Origin: Pseudomonadota bacterium
GTDB lineage: Bacteria; Pseudomonadota; Alphaproteobacteria; UBA2136; JAPKEQ01
Length of the DNA: 64,000 bases
Direction of reading: 5' to 3'
NCBI GenBank assembly: GCA_036141575.1
Contig: JAYZXF010000011.1
Span: 205,021-269,020 of the forward strand
In this document: positions 1 through 7,381 of the stretch, one piece after another
How positions within the stretch are numbered: position 1 is the stretch's first letter
Layout: every line of letters starts with the position of its first letter
The notes under the pieces: generated by a model
Databases searched by the model: none
Seen by the model: only the letters and a program-made list of their open reading frames with translations
Told to the model about the DNA's origin: nothing
Position numbers and translations under genes: made by a program

Positions 1-677
1 GCGCGGCCTTCTTCAGAGTATGTCACGTTAATTGGAATGTACTCAGCAATAAACTCAATTGTACGTTCACGCTCATCAATCAGATCGTTGGCGTTGGCAC
101 CGTTAATTGTGTTTGAGCTCACCGCAACAATTTGCTGGTTCAAATCTGAAATATTTTGAAGCGCATCATTTACTGATGTGAGTTCATCTTTAATGCGTTG
201 GTCAATTTGTAACTGAAGAGACTCGAGACCTTGTTGAATCTGGTTCACTGAATCCACAATAAACTGTCCAGCTGTTACCACACCGATACGCTGCGAGCTT
301 GAATCAGGGTAGTTTGCAAGGTTTGAAAGCTCATCAAAGAAGTTGTTCATCAGGCTTTCAATACCGTTTGAATTACCAGGTTGGCTAAAGAGAACTTCAG
401 CATTCTTTAGGTCGGCATAAAGTGTTTTGTTATAAGCAAGGTCACTCGTTTGGTCGACAAGGTTGTTCTGTAAAACACTGTCTACCGTACGGCGAATGCT
501 TGAAATATCTACACCAGAACCAAAGCCTGCAACAGCAGTAGCGCCTTGAATCACTTCTTGGCGTGCATAACCTGGTGTATTGACGTTAGAAATGTTGTGG
601 GAAATTGTTGATAAACCAGTCTGGCTCACTTGCATTGAGCGTACTGCCAATCCGAGGGTTGAGCTAAGTGATGGCAT
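1..677 (-). CDS. flgK: Flagellar hook-associated protein 1 (FlgK), 5' part
   Basis: FlgK forms the junction between the flagellar hook and the filament. The gene runs off the left edge of the window, so only about 225 N-terminal residues are visible. I translated it by hand. It opens MPSLSSTLGLAVRSMQ and continues with the rod/hook N-terminal signature (SHNISNVNTPGYARQ) shared by FlgK, FlgE and FlgG. A long helical region follows, of the kind expected in the D0/D1 domain (for example NQIQQGLESLQ). The ATG at 677 has a good ribosome site, TAAGGAG, about 7 nt upstream. A sigma-54 type promoter lies about 50 nt further up. The missing 3' part is presumably followed by flgL, but that cannot be seen here. 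Confidence 0.93.
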   Translation of the reverse strand, partial: MPSLSSTLGLAVRSMQVSQTGLSTISHNISNVNTPGYARQEVIQGATAVAGFGSGVDISSIRRTVDSVLQNNLVDQTSDLAYNKTLYADLKNAEVLFSQPGNSNGIESLMNNFFDELSNLANYPDSSSQRIGVVTAGQFIVDSVNQIQQGLESLQLQIDQRIKDELTSVNDALQNISDLNQQIVAVSSNTINGANANDLIDERERTIEFIAEYIPINVTYSEEGR

Positions 678-728
678 TTGGTTTTATCTCCTTAAGTTAC
701 ATTTGGGCACTTTTCCTTAAGGTGTACG

Positions 729-745
729 AGCAAAACGCATGCCAA
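729..745 (-). promoter_or_regulatory. Sigma-54 type promoter of flgK
   Basis: Read on the minus strand, the site is TTGGCATGCGTTTTGCT. It has the -24 GG and -12 GC dinucleotides separated by exactly 10 nt and closely fits the TGGCACG-N4-TTGC consensus. The start point would fall near 718, giving a leader of about 40 nt before flgK. Caulobacter-type flagellar genes are known to use sigma-54 with the FlbD activator. No enhancer site was identified. Confidence 0.75.
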
Positions 746-785
746 AAACGCATGAGAATTTAAAAATGTGTGATTTTTGCCAATT

Positions 786-1685
786 TTATGAAAGGTCAGG
801 TGCTGGCCAAGTTGGTGCTTCTAGGCCGTGGCTGAGATAGCTCGCATCAATGATATTCGTCATCAGAGAGGCAATTGTCATAGGGCCAACACCACCTGGG
901 ACAGGGGTCACAAAGCGTGCTTTTTTTGCACAATCTTGTGTCAGTATGTCGCCAGCAAGCTTGCCCTCATCTGTGCGCGTCGTGCCCACATCAATTAGAG
1001 AAGCGCCTTGCTTAATATGGTTGGCTGTAATCAGTCTCGGAACGCCGGCTGCGCTGATCACAATATCTCCAAGGCGTGTAAAGAAAGCTAGGTCGTCTGT
1101 CGCTTGGTGGCAAGTGATCACTGTTGCATCTGCATATGAGAGTAGGCTTGCCAGTGGGCGACCAACCACATTGGAACGGCCAATGACTGTTACGCTTTTG
1201 CCTTTAAGGGGTGTCCCTGTTGCTTCCAAAATGCGCATTACACCTACAGGGGTAGCGGGTTTAAGACCATTTAGAACACCATTTTCAAGGTTCCCTGCAT
1301 TGTGCGTTGTAAGGCCATCAATATCCTTTGATGGTGGAATCATATCAATAAGGTCTTGCTTGTGTGGCGTAAGATGCTCAGGTAGAGGCAATTGTAGCAG
1401 AATGCCTGATACATCGGTGGCTGCAAGCAGCTGAATCGTTTCTTTTAGGTTTTCAAAAGTGGTATCAGCTGGAAGTTGGTGAACAACCGCATCAATGCCG
1501 AGCTTTTCCGCCATAATCGTCTTATGTCTGACATATATTTTAGAGGCTGGATTCTCCCCAACAAGGATAATGGCCATGCTTGGGGTAATTCCCTTTTCTT
1601 TTAAAGCTTTACAATGGCTTTCAGCAAGGGTTGTGTAGTGCTCCGCAAGGGCACGTGTACGAAAAAGTCTCTTAGAAAAGTACAT
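786..1685 (-). CDS. folD: Bifunctional methylenetetrahydrofolate dehydrogenase / methenyl-THF cyclohydrolase
   Basis: FolD interconverts 5,10-methylene-, 5,10-methenyl- and 10-formyl-tetrahydrofolate in the cytosol, using NADP. The 299-residue length is normal. The hallmarks are present: YVRHK with the catalytic lysine (about residue 55), LLQLPLP, the PSKDIDG loop, the nucleotide-binding VIGRSNVVGRP, and the C-terminal TPVPGGVGPMT. The start at 1685 has an AGGAGC ribosome site about 10 nt upstream. The gene is transcribed divergently from the FAD oxidoreductase at 1784. A TTGACA box on the minus strand in the shared 98-nt spacer, with an AT-rich -10 region, could serve folD. Confidence 0.97.
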   Translation of the reverse strand: MYFSKRLFRTRALAEHYTTLAESHCKALKEKGITPSMAIILVGENPASKIYVRHKTIMAEKLGIDAVVHQLPADTTFENLKETIQLLAATDVSGILLQLPLPEHLTPHKQDLIDMIPPSKDIDGLTTHNAGNLENGVLNGLKPATPVGVMRILEATGTPLKGKSVTVIGRSNVVGRPLASLLSYADATVITCHQATDDLAFFTRLGDIVISAAGVPRLITANHIKQGASLIDVGTTRTDEGKLAGDILTQDCAKKARFVTPVPGGVGPMTIASLMTNIIDASYLSHGLEAPTWPAPDLS

Positions 1686-1783
1686 TGTTACTAGGTGCTC
1701 CTGCCGAGTTCAGTTAAAATAAAAGCATATAAGAAGAATATAAAAAGAGAAAGAGCCTTGCCTGTCAAGGTTTGTAAGAGAAT

Positions 1784-2920
1784 ATGACAATCGATACAGC
1801 AGATATATGCATAGTAGGTGGCGGAATTATCGGAATGTATGCGGCTTACCGTTTTGCCGAAGAGGGAAAAACAGTTCGCTTGATTGATAAACTCTACGCA
1901 GGGTCTTCTCGTTATAACATCGGTGATATTCTTCATGCTGGGCATGTTCCAAGCGTGACGCCTTTTATGAGGTATTCTTACGAAAAATGGCGCGAGGCGG
2001 GCGAAAAACATGAAGAGACGTTTGGTTTAGAGCGTCGTGGTAGTGTTTACTTTTCTCGTACAGAGTCTCAGCACATTAGCCTTTTGGCAGAATCAACAAA
2101 ACTTAAAGATGACGGTGTTGATTGTTTTTATGAATCAGATTTAGAAGCTCTTAAAGAGCATTTACAAGTAAATCGCCTGTCTGATGCGGTAAGAGGTGCA
2201 TTAATTGCCCCACGTGATGCAGCCATCAACAGCCGCCTTGCTGTAGATGCTCTTCGCAAACATATTACACAAGGTGGTGTAAAAATTTGGGGGAGTGACG
2301 CTGTTGAGGAGTTTATCTTTGATGGAGAAAACAAAATTATTGGCGTGAAGACAGATAGTGGGGAGGAGTGCCATGCAGGCACAACTATTATCACATCAGG
2401 CATTTGGTCTAACCGCTTCCTAACAAGTATTAAGGGTGAAGTGCCAATGCGCCCAGCGCGTTGTCATGTCATTCAAGCGTTTCCAAATGGAAAAGTGCCT
2501 CACCAAATGATTGGTTACCGTCTTAAGTATGGTGAAATCCTCGCAAAATACCTTGATGATGGTCGTATGTTGATTTCTTACACAGCCCTTAAAGATCCTG
2601 CACAAGCGACAGGCCGCACAGAAACAGACGACCATGCGGTTGAGTTTACAATGCGTAACTTTGCAGATCTCCTCACGCCTATGGAAGGTGCTAAACTGCG
2701 TGAAGTGAATGTGATGAGTACAGCTGTTACACCTGATTATGCACCATACCTTGGGCAGAGTGAGCAGTATGAAGGTCTTACATATGCCATTGGCTTTAAC
2801 GGTAAGAGTTATGCATATGCAGCAGGTGTTGCAGATGTTCTTTGTGATCTAACATCTGGCAGCGCCCCTAAAATTGACATTAGCGCCTTTTCACCACACC
2901 GAACTTTTGGTAAGAAGTAG
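1784..2920 (+). CDS. FAD-dependent oxidoreductase, DAO family (DadA/ThiO-like)
   Basis: This is a 378-residue member of the D-amino-acid oxidase / glycine oxidase superfamily. The N-terminus has the dinucleotide-binding fold DICIVGGGIIGMYAAYRFAE followed by the acidic end of the second strand (LIDK). The C-terminal FAD-contact region is near residues 335-350 (GFNGKSYAYAAGVADVL). The substrate is not readable from sequence; D-amino acids, glycine, sarcosine or a related amine are the usual choices. The gene is followed after only 2 nt by recJ, so the two are probably cotranscribed, although no functional link is obvious. The ATG at 1784 has only a weak purine-rich stretch upstream. Confidence 0.8.
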   Translation: MTIDTADICIVGGGIIGMYAAYRFAEEGKTVRLIDKLYAGSSRYNIGDILHAGHVPSVTPFMRYSYEKWREAGEKHEETFGLERRGSVYFSRTESQHISLLAESTKLKDDGVDCFYESDLEALKEHLQVNRLSDAVRGALIAPRDAAINSRLAVDALRKHITQGGVKIWGSDAVEEFIFDGENKIIGVKTDSGEECHAGTTIITSGIWSNRFLTSIKGEVPMRPARCHVIQAFPNGKVPHQMIGYRLKYGEILAKYLDDGRMLISYTALKDPAQATGRTETDDHAVEFTMRNFADLLTPMEGAKLREVNVMSTAVTPDYAPYLGQSEQYEGLTYAIGFNGKSYAYAAGVADVLCDLTSGSAPKIDISAFSPHRTFGKK

Positions 2921-2922
2921 GT

Positions 2923-4728
2923 ATGACATCACAACCTATTTCAGCAGAAGCAACAACTGCTCTCTCAGCGACTGGTAAACGTTGGTCTCGCAGGAGCGAT
3001 AACGACGAAGCCGTTTTTGATCTATCAAGTAAAACAGGCCTGCCTGAGAGTGTGGCGCACATTCTTGTTGGTCGTGGTATTACTGACCCTCAATCGGCAG
3101 TTTCATTCTTAGATGTCAATTTATCAGATTTAGAAGATCCGTCTCATTTGAAGGATATGGATAAGGCCGTTGAGCGCCTTGTTATAGCGCTTAAAAACAA
3201 GCAAACCATTGCTGTATTTGGTGACTATGATGTAGATGGTGGTTGTGCGAGTGCCATTCTTTTGCGCTACTTGCGTGCTCTTGGCGCTGAACCGCTCCTT
3301 TATATCCCTGACCGTATGACAGAAGGTTACGGCCCAAACCCAGAAGCGATGGATAAGCTGAAGGAAATGGGTGCAGAAGTTGTGATTACCGTAGACTGCG
3401 GAAGTGTCGCGTTTGAGCCTATGGCACGTGCTGCAGAAATTGGCCTTGATGTGATTATTACAGATCACCACCAAACTAAGCCTGAAAAGCCTGCTTGTGT
3501 TGCCTTTATTAACCCAAATCGGGTGGATGAAACATCACCATGCACAATGCTTAGTGGCGCAGGGGTCGCGTTTTATCTCGTGCTTGCACTGAACCGTGAA
3601 CTTCGCGGGCAAAAATTCTTCACTGAGAATGACCTTAAAGAGCCTGATAGTCGTGAACTTCTAGACCTTGTGGCCGTCTCAAGTGTATGTGATATGGTCC
3701 CGCTGATAGGTGTAAACCGCATCCTCACAAAGCGTGGCCTCCAAATGATGGCCTCTTATAAAAACCAAGGCCTTAAGGCTCTTGCAGAAGTGTGCAGCAT
3801 TACAGAACATCCCAATACGTACCATGCAGGGTTTTTGATTGGCCCTCGTATTAATGCGGGTGGTCGTATTGATTCTTGTGATCTTGGTGCCAGGTGTCTG
3901 TCTACAACTGATGAAAATGAAGCTCAAGCCCTTGCTGTGAAGCTTGATGGGCTGAACGTAGAGCGTAAACAAGTTGAAACAGAAGTTCTTGAAGATGCGA
4001 TTATTCGTATGGATCAAGTTTTCCGTGAGGGTGATAATGCTTTGGTGGTTGAAGCGGAAGGTTGGCACCCTGGTGTTGTTGGTATTGTGGCAGCACGTTT
4101 GAAAGAAAAAGTACACCGCCCAACCTTTGTGATTAGTGTTGAGGACGGTGTTGGTAAAGGGTCTGGCCGTTCTATTTCAGGAATTGACTTGGGTAAAGCG
4201 CTGCGTGATAGCGAAGACCTGCTACAAAAAGGTGGGGGCCACGCTATGGCTGCCGGTCTGACCATTGATGCAGATAAAATTCATGAATTCCGCAAACGTC
4301 TGGATCAGTTGGTTGGTGAGCAGGCTGAAAAAGCAGGGAGAGATGTCTTTACGCCTGTAACGAAATTTGATGGTGTGCTCTCTCTATCATCTCTCACATC
4401 TGATTTTACCAGCCAACTTGATAAGCTTGCGCCATACGGTATGGGCAACCCTGAACCTAAATTTGTATTTAACGGTGTGCAAGTGGTGCGCTCTAAAGCT
4501 GTTGGTAAAGATGGCTCGCATGTACAGGTTTGGCTTTCAGATCGGTCTGGGAAAACAATTAGCGGTATTGCATTCCGTGCCATGGAAAGTGATCTCGGCC
4601 CACTGCTGATGAGCCGCCAGCCTATGGGTGTTTCAATCCTTGGAAGTATTAAAAAAGATACGTGGCAAGGTCGCGAGCAAATTAAGATTCATGTAGACGA
4701 TGCCCGTCCCGGACAGTTCATCGGCTAA
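2923..4728 (+). CDS. recJ: Single-stranded-DNA-specific 5'-3' exonuclease RecJ
   Basis: RecJ degrades single-stranded DNA 5' to 3' in recombination, mismatch and base-excision repair. The DHH-family motifs are in order: FGDYDVDGG (residues 99-107), the PDRMTEGYG loop, VITVDCGS, ITDHHQ, and NPNR followed by LSGAGVAF. The DHHA1 signature GPRINAGGR, a GGGHAMAAG glycine-rich motif and a C-terminal OB-like domain follow. The 601-residue length is typical. The usual Thr/Ser after DYDVDG is replaced by Gly-Cys (DYDVDGGCAS). The TAA stop is the first base triplet of a large inverted-repeat structure, described separately. Confidence 0.97.
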   Translation: MTSQPISAEATTALSATGKRWSRRSDNDEAVFDLSSKTGLPESVAHILVGRGITDPQSAVSFLDVNLSDLEDPSHLKDMDKAVERLVIALKNKQTIAVFGDYDVDGGCASAILLRYLRALGAEPLLYIPDRMTEGYGPNPEAMDKLKEMGAEVVITVDCGSVAFEPMARAAEIGLDVIITDHHQTKPEKPACVAFINPNRVDETSPCTMLSGAGVAFYLVLALNRELRGQKFFTENDLKEPDSRELLDLVAVSSVCDMVPLIGVNRILTKRGLQMMASYKNQGLKALAEVCSITEHPNTYHAGFLIGPRINAGGRIDSCDLGARCLSTTDENEAQALAVKLDGLNVERKQVETEVLEDAIIRMDQVFREGDNALVVEAEGWHPGVVGIVAARLKEKVHRPTFVISVEDGVGKGSGRSISGIDLGKALRDSEDLLQKGGGHAMAAGLTIDADKIHEFRKRLDQLVGEQAEKAGRDVFTPVTKFDGVLSLSSLTSDFTSQLDKLAPYGMGNPEPKFVFNGVQVVRSKAVGKDGSHVQVWLSDRSGKTISGIAFRAMESDLGPLLMSRQPMGVSILGSIKKDTWQGREQIKIHVDDARPGQFIG

Positions 4729-4830
4729 AGCTTATATGCAGGATAACTTTTCCCTTTTGCTTCAGCTGAAGTAGTTGGTACTACTCTGCGCTTTGCAAAA
4801 AGAAAAATTTACCTCTGCCTATATGCTTTA
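4726..4830 (+). ncRNA. Large structured hairpin starting at the recJ stop codon (copy A)
   Basis: The region folds into one long, interrupted hairpin. Pairings seen directly: TAAAGC 4726-4731 with GCTTTA 4825-4830; ATAT 4734-4737 with ATAT 4821-4824; GC and AGG at 4738-4742 with GC and CCT at 4812-4818; CTTTTGC 4754-4760 with GCAAAAAG 4795-4802; AGC 4764-4766 with GCT 4790-4792; AGTAG 4770-4774 with CTACT 4781-4785 around loop TTGGTA. A second copy with the same layout but different stem bases lies after fumC at 59507-59599. There is no U-tract of the normal intrinsic-terminator kind. The function is unknown: 3'-UTR element, small RNA or palindromic repeat are all possible. Confidence 0.6.
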
Positions 4831-4856
4831 TAAAGAGCGTAGATTTTAAGAAAAAC

Positions 4857-5738
4857 CTACTCAGCCATTTCAATGCGGTTTCGGCCAGCTTCTTTCGCTT
4901 TGTAAAGGCCTTTATCTGCAACTTTAATCAGTTCGTCAGCGCTTTTATCGCCCGTTTCAGGATTTGTACAGATTCCACCACTCATGCTGACAGTATACTC
5001 TTCACTTTCAAAGGCTTTAAAGATCGCTTCACGCAAACGGTTCGCAAAGAGGAGGGCACCTGCTGTATCAACAGTTGGAAGAATAACAGCAAACTCTTCA
5101 CCACCGTAACGCGCTGCTACGTCAAGCATGCGGACTTGTGAGCGGATCACGTCAGCAACCCCTTTAAGGACACGGTCGCCTTCAGCGTGACCATAAGTGT
5201 CATTCAATTTCTTAAAATGGTCTAAATCAAACATGAGGAGAGACAGTGCACCACCATAACGAACTTGGCGCTCGAGCTCTTCTTTTAGGCGATATTTGAA
5301 AGTGGCTTGATCAAAGAGCCCGGTCAGGCCATCACGTGTTGCCACATTTGTCAGAGAAGCCATTTTGCTCTCTTCAATAACTGTCACTGACTTCATCAAG
5401 TTGGCAATATTTGTCAGGTAATCATGTGTAGCTACTGGAATGCCAACGTCACGTCCTAGTGTCTGTTTCATCGCTTGTCTGTGTGCGCCAATTTCATCCC
5501 AAAGATGTTTGGCTTGACGGGCAGGGAAGGAGCGGTGTGTGAGGGCGTAAAGGATGTCAGAGTAAATGCCTTCACCGCGCTCATTCATAAGGCGCTCTAA
5601 GATATGTTGTTCACGTGCATTCATGGCACGGTCACCAGCAATGGCACTCACCATGCGTACATCAAGATCTACACGACTCATAAGAGTTTCGCGTTCGTTC
5701 TCAAGTGTTGGCGGTGTTTGTGCTGCTGTAAAATTCAT
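4857..5738 (-). CDS. Diguanylate cyclase (GGDEF domain)
   Basis: This enzyme should make c-di-GMP from two GTP. The C-terminal GGDEF domain (about residues 140-293) is intact: the active-site signature is GGEEF (about residue 212), preceded by exactly five residues by an RMLD inhibitory I-site, so product feedback is expected. The N-terminal 130 residues show no membrane segment or known sensor; they look helical. A longer reading frame reaches a TTG at 5774. I chose the ATG at 5738 because a strong promoter (TTGTCG-N17-TATACT) sits over the upstream part and its start point would fall at or next to this ATG, making the mRNA leaderless. No Shine-Dalgarno site is visible. Confidence 0.9.
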   Translation of the reverse strand: MNFTAAQTPPTLENERETLMSRVDLDVRMVSAIAGDRAMNAREQHILERLMNERGEGIYSDILYALTHRSFPARQAKHLWDEIGAHRQAMKQTLGRDVGIPVATHDYLTNIANLMKSVTVIEESKMASLTNVATRDGLTGLFDQATFKYRLKEELERQVRYGGALSLLMFDLDHFKKLNDTYGHAEGDRVLKGVADVIRSQVRMLDVAARYGGEEFAVILPTVDTAGALLFANRLREAIFKAFESEEYTVSMSGGICTNPETGDKSADELIKVADKGLYKAKEAGRNRIEMAE

Positions 5739-5745
5739 GGGGCGT

Positions 5746-5774
5746 AGTATAGCGCTCTTTCTAAGAAACGACAA
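5746..5774 (-). promoter_or_regulatory. Sigma-70 promoter giving a leaderless start for the diguanylate cyclase
   Basis: On the minus strand TTGTCG (5774-5769), a 17-nt spacer and TATACT (5751-5746) are followed by 7 nt and then ATG. The predicted start point coincides with the start codon. Confidence 0.65.
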
Positions 5775-5860
5775 TTGATCTTGAGTTTTTCAGCCTGTTT
5801 TGTTAAATATGAATACAACTTAATCTTCTTTTCTTTTCTCAAAATGTACGAGGTTCTCTC

Positions 5861-6748
5861 ATGGGAGACATGGAAACTCTCTTTATTATTGGTGAGAACT
5901 TTTCCAAGGAAGGCGAAACATATAGCGGCGATGACTGGATTGCATCCCCGTTTAATGATGCCCGTGTTTGCGGTGTGTTTGATGGGGCGCGTTCCCCGCA
6001 TGCAGACCTAAAAACCGTTGCAGGCTTTCCGAGTGATAAGTTCGTATCTAACTGGTTGAAGCAAGAGCTGCTTCAACAACTTCTTGATAACCCTATGGCA
6101 CCGCTTGGTGCTTTGCTTCAAAGAACCAATTATGCTTATGGGGATATGTGGCCACAACTTCTGAGTAACGAAGGCATTAATACGCTTTTGAACCGGAAAG
6201 TGAATGCGCCTGCTTCTGCTTTTGCTGTGGCGATGGTGCGTGACGGTCTTCTGACTTGGGTGCAAGGTGCAGACTGTGTTCTATTTCTCATTCTTGCAGA
6301 CGGAAAAGTGATTTCTTTGGCAGGTGATCAGTTCAGTGATATTGATCCTGCAAAAAAGAAGCAGCAAACTTGGGTTTCTGCTGCCAAACTTTTGGAAGAA
6401 GGTCACTCTGTGCAGGAAGTGCTACGGCGCGAAAATGAGATGATCGCTCATAACCGTGCCCTGCTGTACAACCAGCACGGTGGTATTGCTGTTTTGAATG
6501 GTGAACCAACTATGGATGAGGTGCTTGTTGCCGATACTATGGATGTCTCTTACCACTTGGATACGGGTGCCAAAATTCTGGCTATGACAGATGGGTGCTT
6601 CCAAAAACTGGATGACCGCTCTGAGTTTGCAGCAATGACGGCAGCTCAGTTGGTTGTTCAGAAAGGTTTGGACGGTTTGAAAGAAGCTCTGCTTCTCAAA
6701 TCAAACCCGTTTCCAACAGATGCCACAGCTGTACTGATGGATCTGTAA
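5861..6748 (+). CDS. Divergent PP2C-family phosphatase-like protein
   Basis: This 295-residue cytosolic protein resembles PP2C-type metal-dependent Ser/Thr phosphatases. Motif 1 appears as GDDW (residues 23-26), motif 2 as VCGVFDGARSPH (about 36-47, with the metal-binding Asp-Gly), a central GADCVLFLI region matches the usual GDS.xY strand, ILAMTDG (about 235-241) matches the LLxxTDG motif, and the C-terminal DATAVLMDL matches the DNxTxxxV metal motif. The family is an inference from these spaced motifs; sequence around them is unusual. GAGG lies 7 nt before the ATG. The gene is monocistronic and closes with a strong terminator. No partner kinase or anti-sigma factor is adjacent. Confidence 0.6.
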   Translation: MGDMETLFIIGENFSKEGETYSGDDWIASPFNDARVCGVFDGARSPHADLKTVAGFPSDKFVSNWLKQELLQQLLDNPMAPLGALLQRTNYAYGDMWPQLLSNEGINTLLNRKVNAPASAFAVAMVRDGLLTWVQGADCVLFLILADGKVISLAGDQFSDIDPAKKKQQTWVSAAKLLEEGHSVQEVLRRENEMIAHNRALLYNQHGGIAVLNGEPTMDEVLVADTMDVSYHLDTGAKILAMTDGCFQKLDDRSEFAAMTAAQLVVQKGLDGLKEALLLKSNPFPTDATAVLMDL

Positions 6749-6760
6749 AGCGATTGTTGC

Positions 6761-6791
6761 AGACACCCCTTTTAGGGGTGTCTGTTTTTTT
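6761..6791 (+). terminator. Intrinsic terminator after the PP2C-like gene
   Basis: A perfect 10-bp stem (AGACACCCCT / AGGGGTGTCT) with a TTT loop is followed by GTTTTTTT. Confidence 0.92.
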
Positions 6792-6827
6792 GCTACAATA
6801 AACTATAGAGGAAAGACAGAAGAGTTC

Positions 6828-7379
6828 ATGAACCAAACAATTGATAGCAACGTAACGCAAACGGCTTATAACGCTAAATCTAGCGGCTTTTTCTCTTGGG
6901 GACTCTTTATGGTTCTTATGGGCGGTGTGTGTGCTGTGACCATTGCGATTGAGCCTGTTGCGCCATACGCCAGCAAAGTTGCTAAAGTCTCCTCTGTTGA
7001 ATGTTGTGCAGAAGGCCCTGTGCTTGTTGAGGAGCTTACAAGCTTGGATCGTGCTCTCTATACACTGGAAGATATGCAAAAGCAGCGTGAAGCGATGAAG
7101 AAGTTTAACTCTGTTAAAGATATACAGCTTAGTGCGCGTGATATTGCTGAACTAGAAGTCACCATGCGTCAAGCTGGTTTTAGTGAGGCCTATGTTTCTG
7201 ACTTTGTTGCTAAGAAAAAAGCAGAACTGGCTCTAAACGCTGAAGATGATACTGGCGAGTTTGCTAAGTCTATTGCGAAAGAAATTATTCGCGAAGAAGT
7301 GAACTCAGTTGTGCACCGCGTGGATATGGTGACCCGTGTTGGTGGGTTTATTATGCGTAAGGTTCAAAACTCTCAGTAA
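6828..7379 (+). CDS. Unknown protein with one N-terminal membrane segment
   Basis: A 183-residue protein of no recognised family. A single hydrophobic segment lies at about residues 21-43 (SWGLFMVLMGGVCAVTIAI). It is followed by a Cys-Cys pair near residue 60 and a long, charged, probably helical region. The C-terminus contains repeated Lys/Glu-rich helices (residues 80-170). The topology would be one anchor with the bulk either in the periplasm or the cytosol. AGAG precedes the ATG at 6828. The gene converges on the EAL gene with a gap of only 2 nt. Confidence 0.7.
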   Translation: MNQTIDSNVTQTAYNAKSSGFFSWGLFMVLMGGVCAVTIAIEPVAPYASKVAKVSSVECCAEGPVLVEELTSLDRALYTLEDMQKQREAMKKFNSVKDIQLSARDIAELEVTMRQAGFSEAYVSDFVAKKKAELALNAEDDTGEFAKSIAKEIIREEVNSVVHRVDMVTRVGGFIMRKVQNSQ

Positions 7380-7381
7380 GG

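Noticed and set aside
741-753. Repeated ACGCATG words between flgK and folD as a terminator or repeat element
   Set aside because: They do not form a stem with a U-tract and are explained by the sigma-54 promoter sequence.
850-1434. A 194-codon frame opposite folD
   Set aside because: It lies wholly antisense to a well-conserved enzyme and shows no family features.
3130-3474. Antisense frames over recJ and other housekeeping genes
   Set aside because: All are Cys/His/Thr-rich shadows without ribosome sites or family features.
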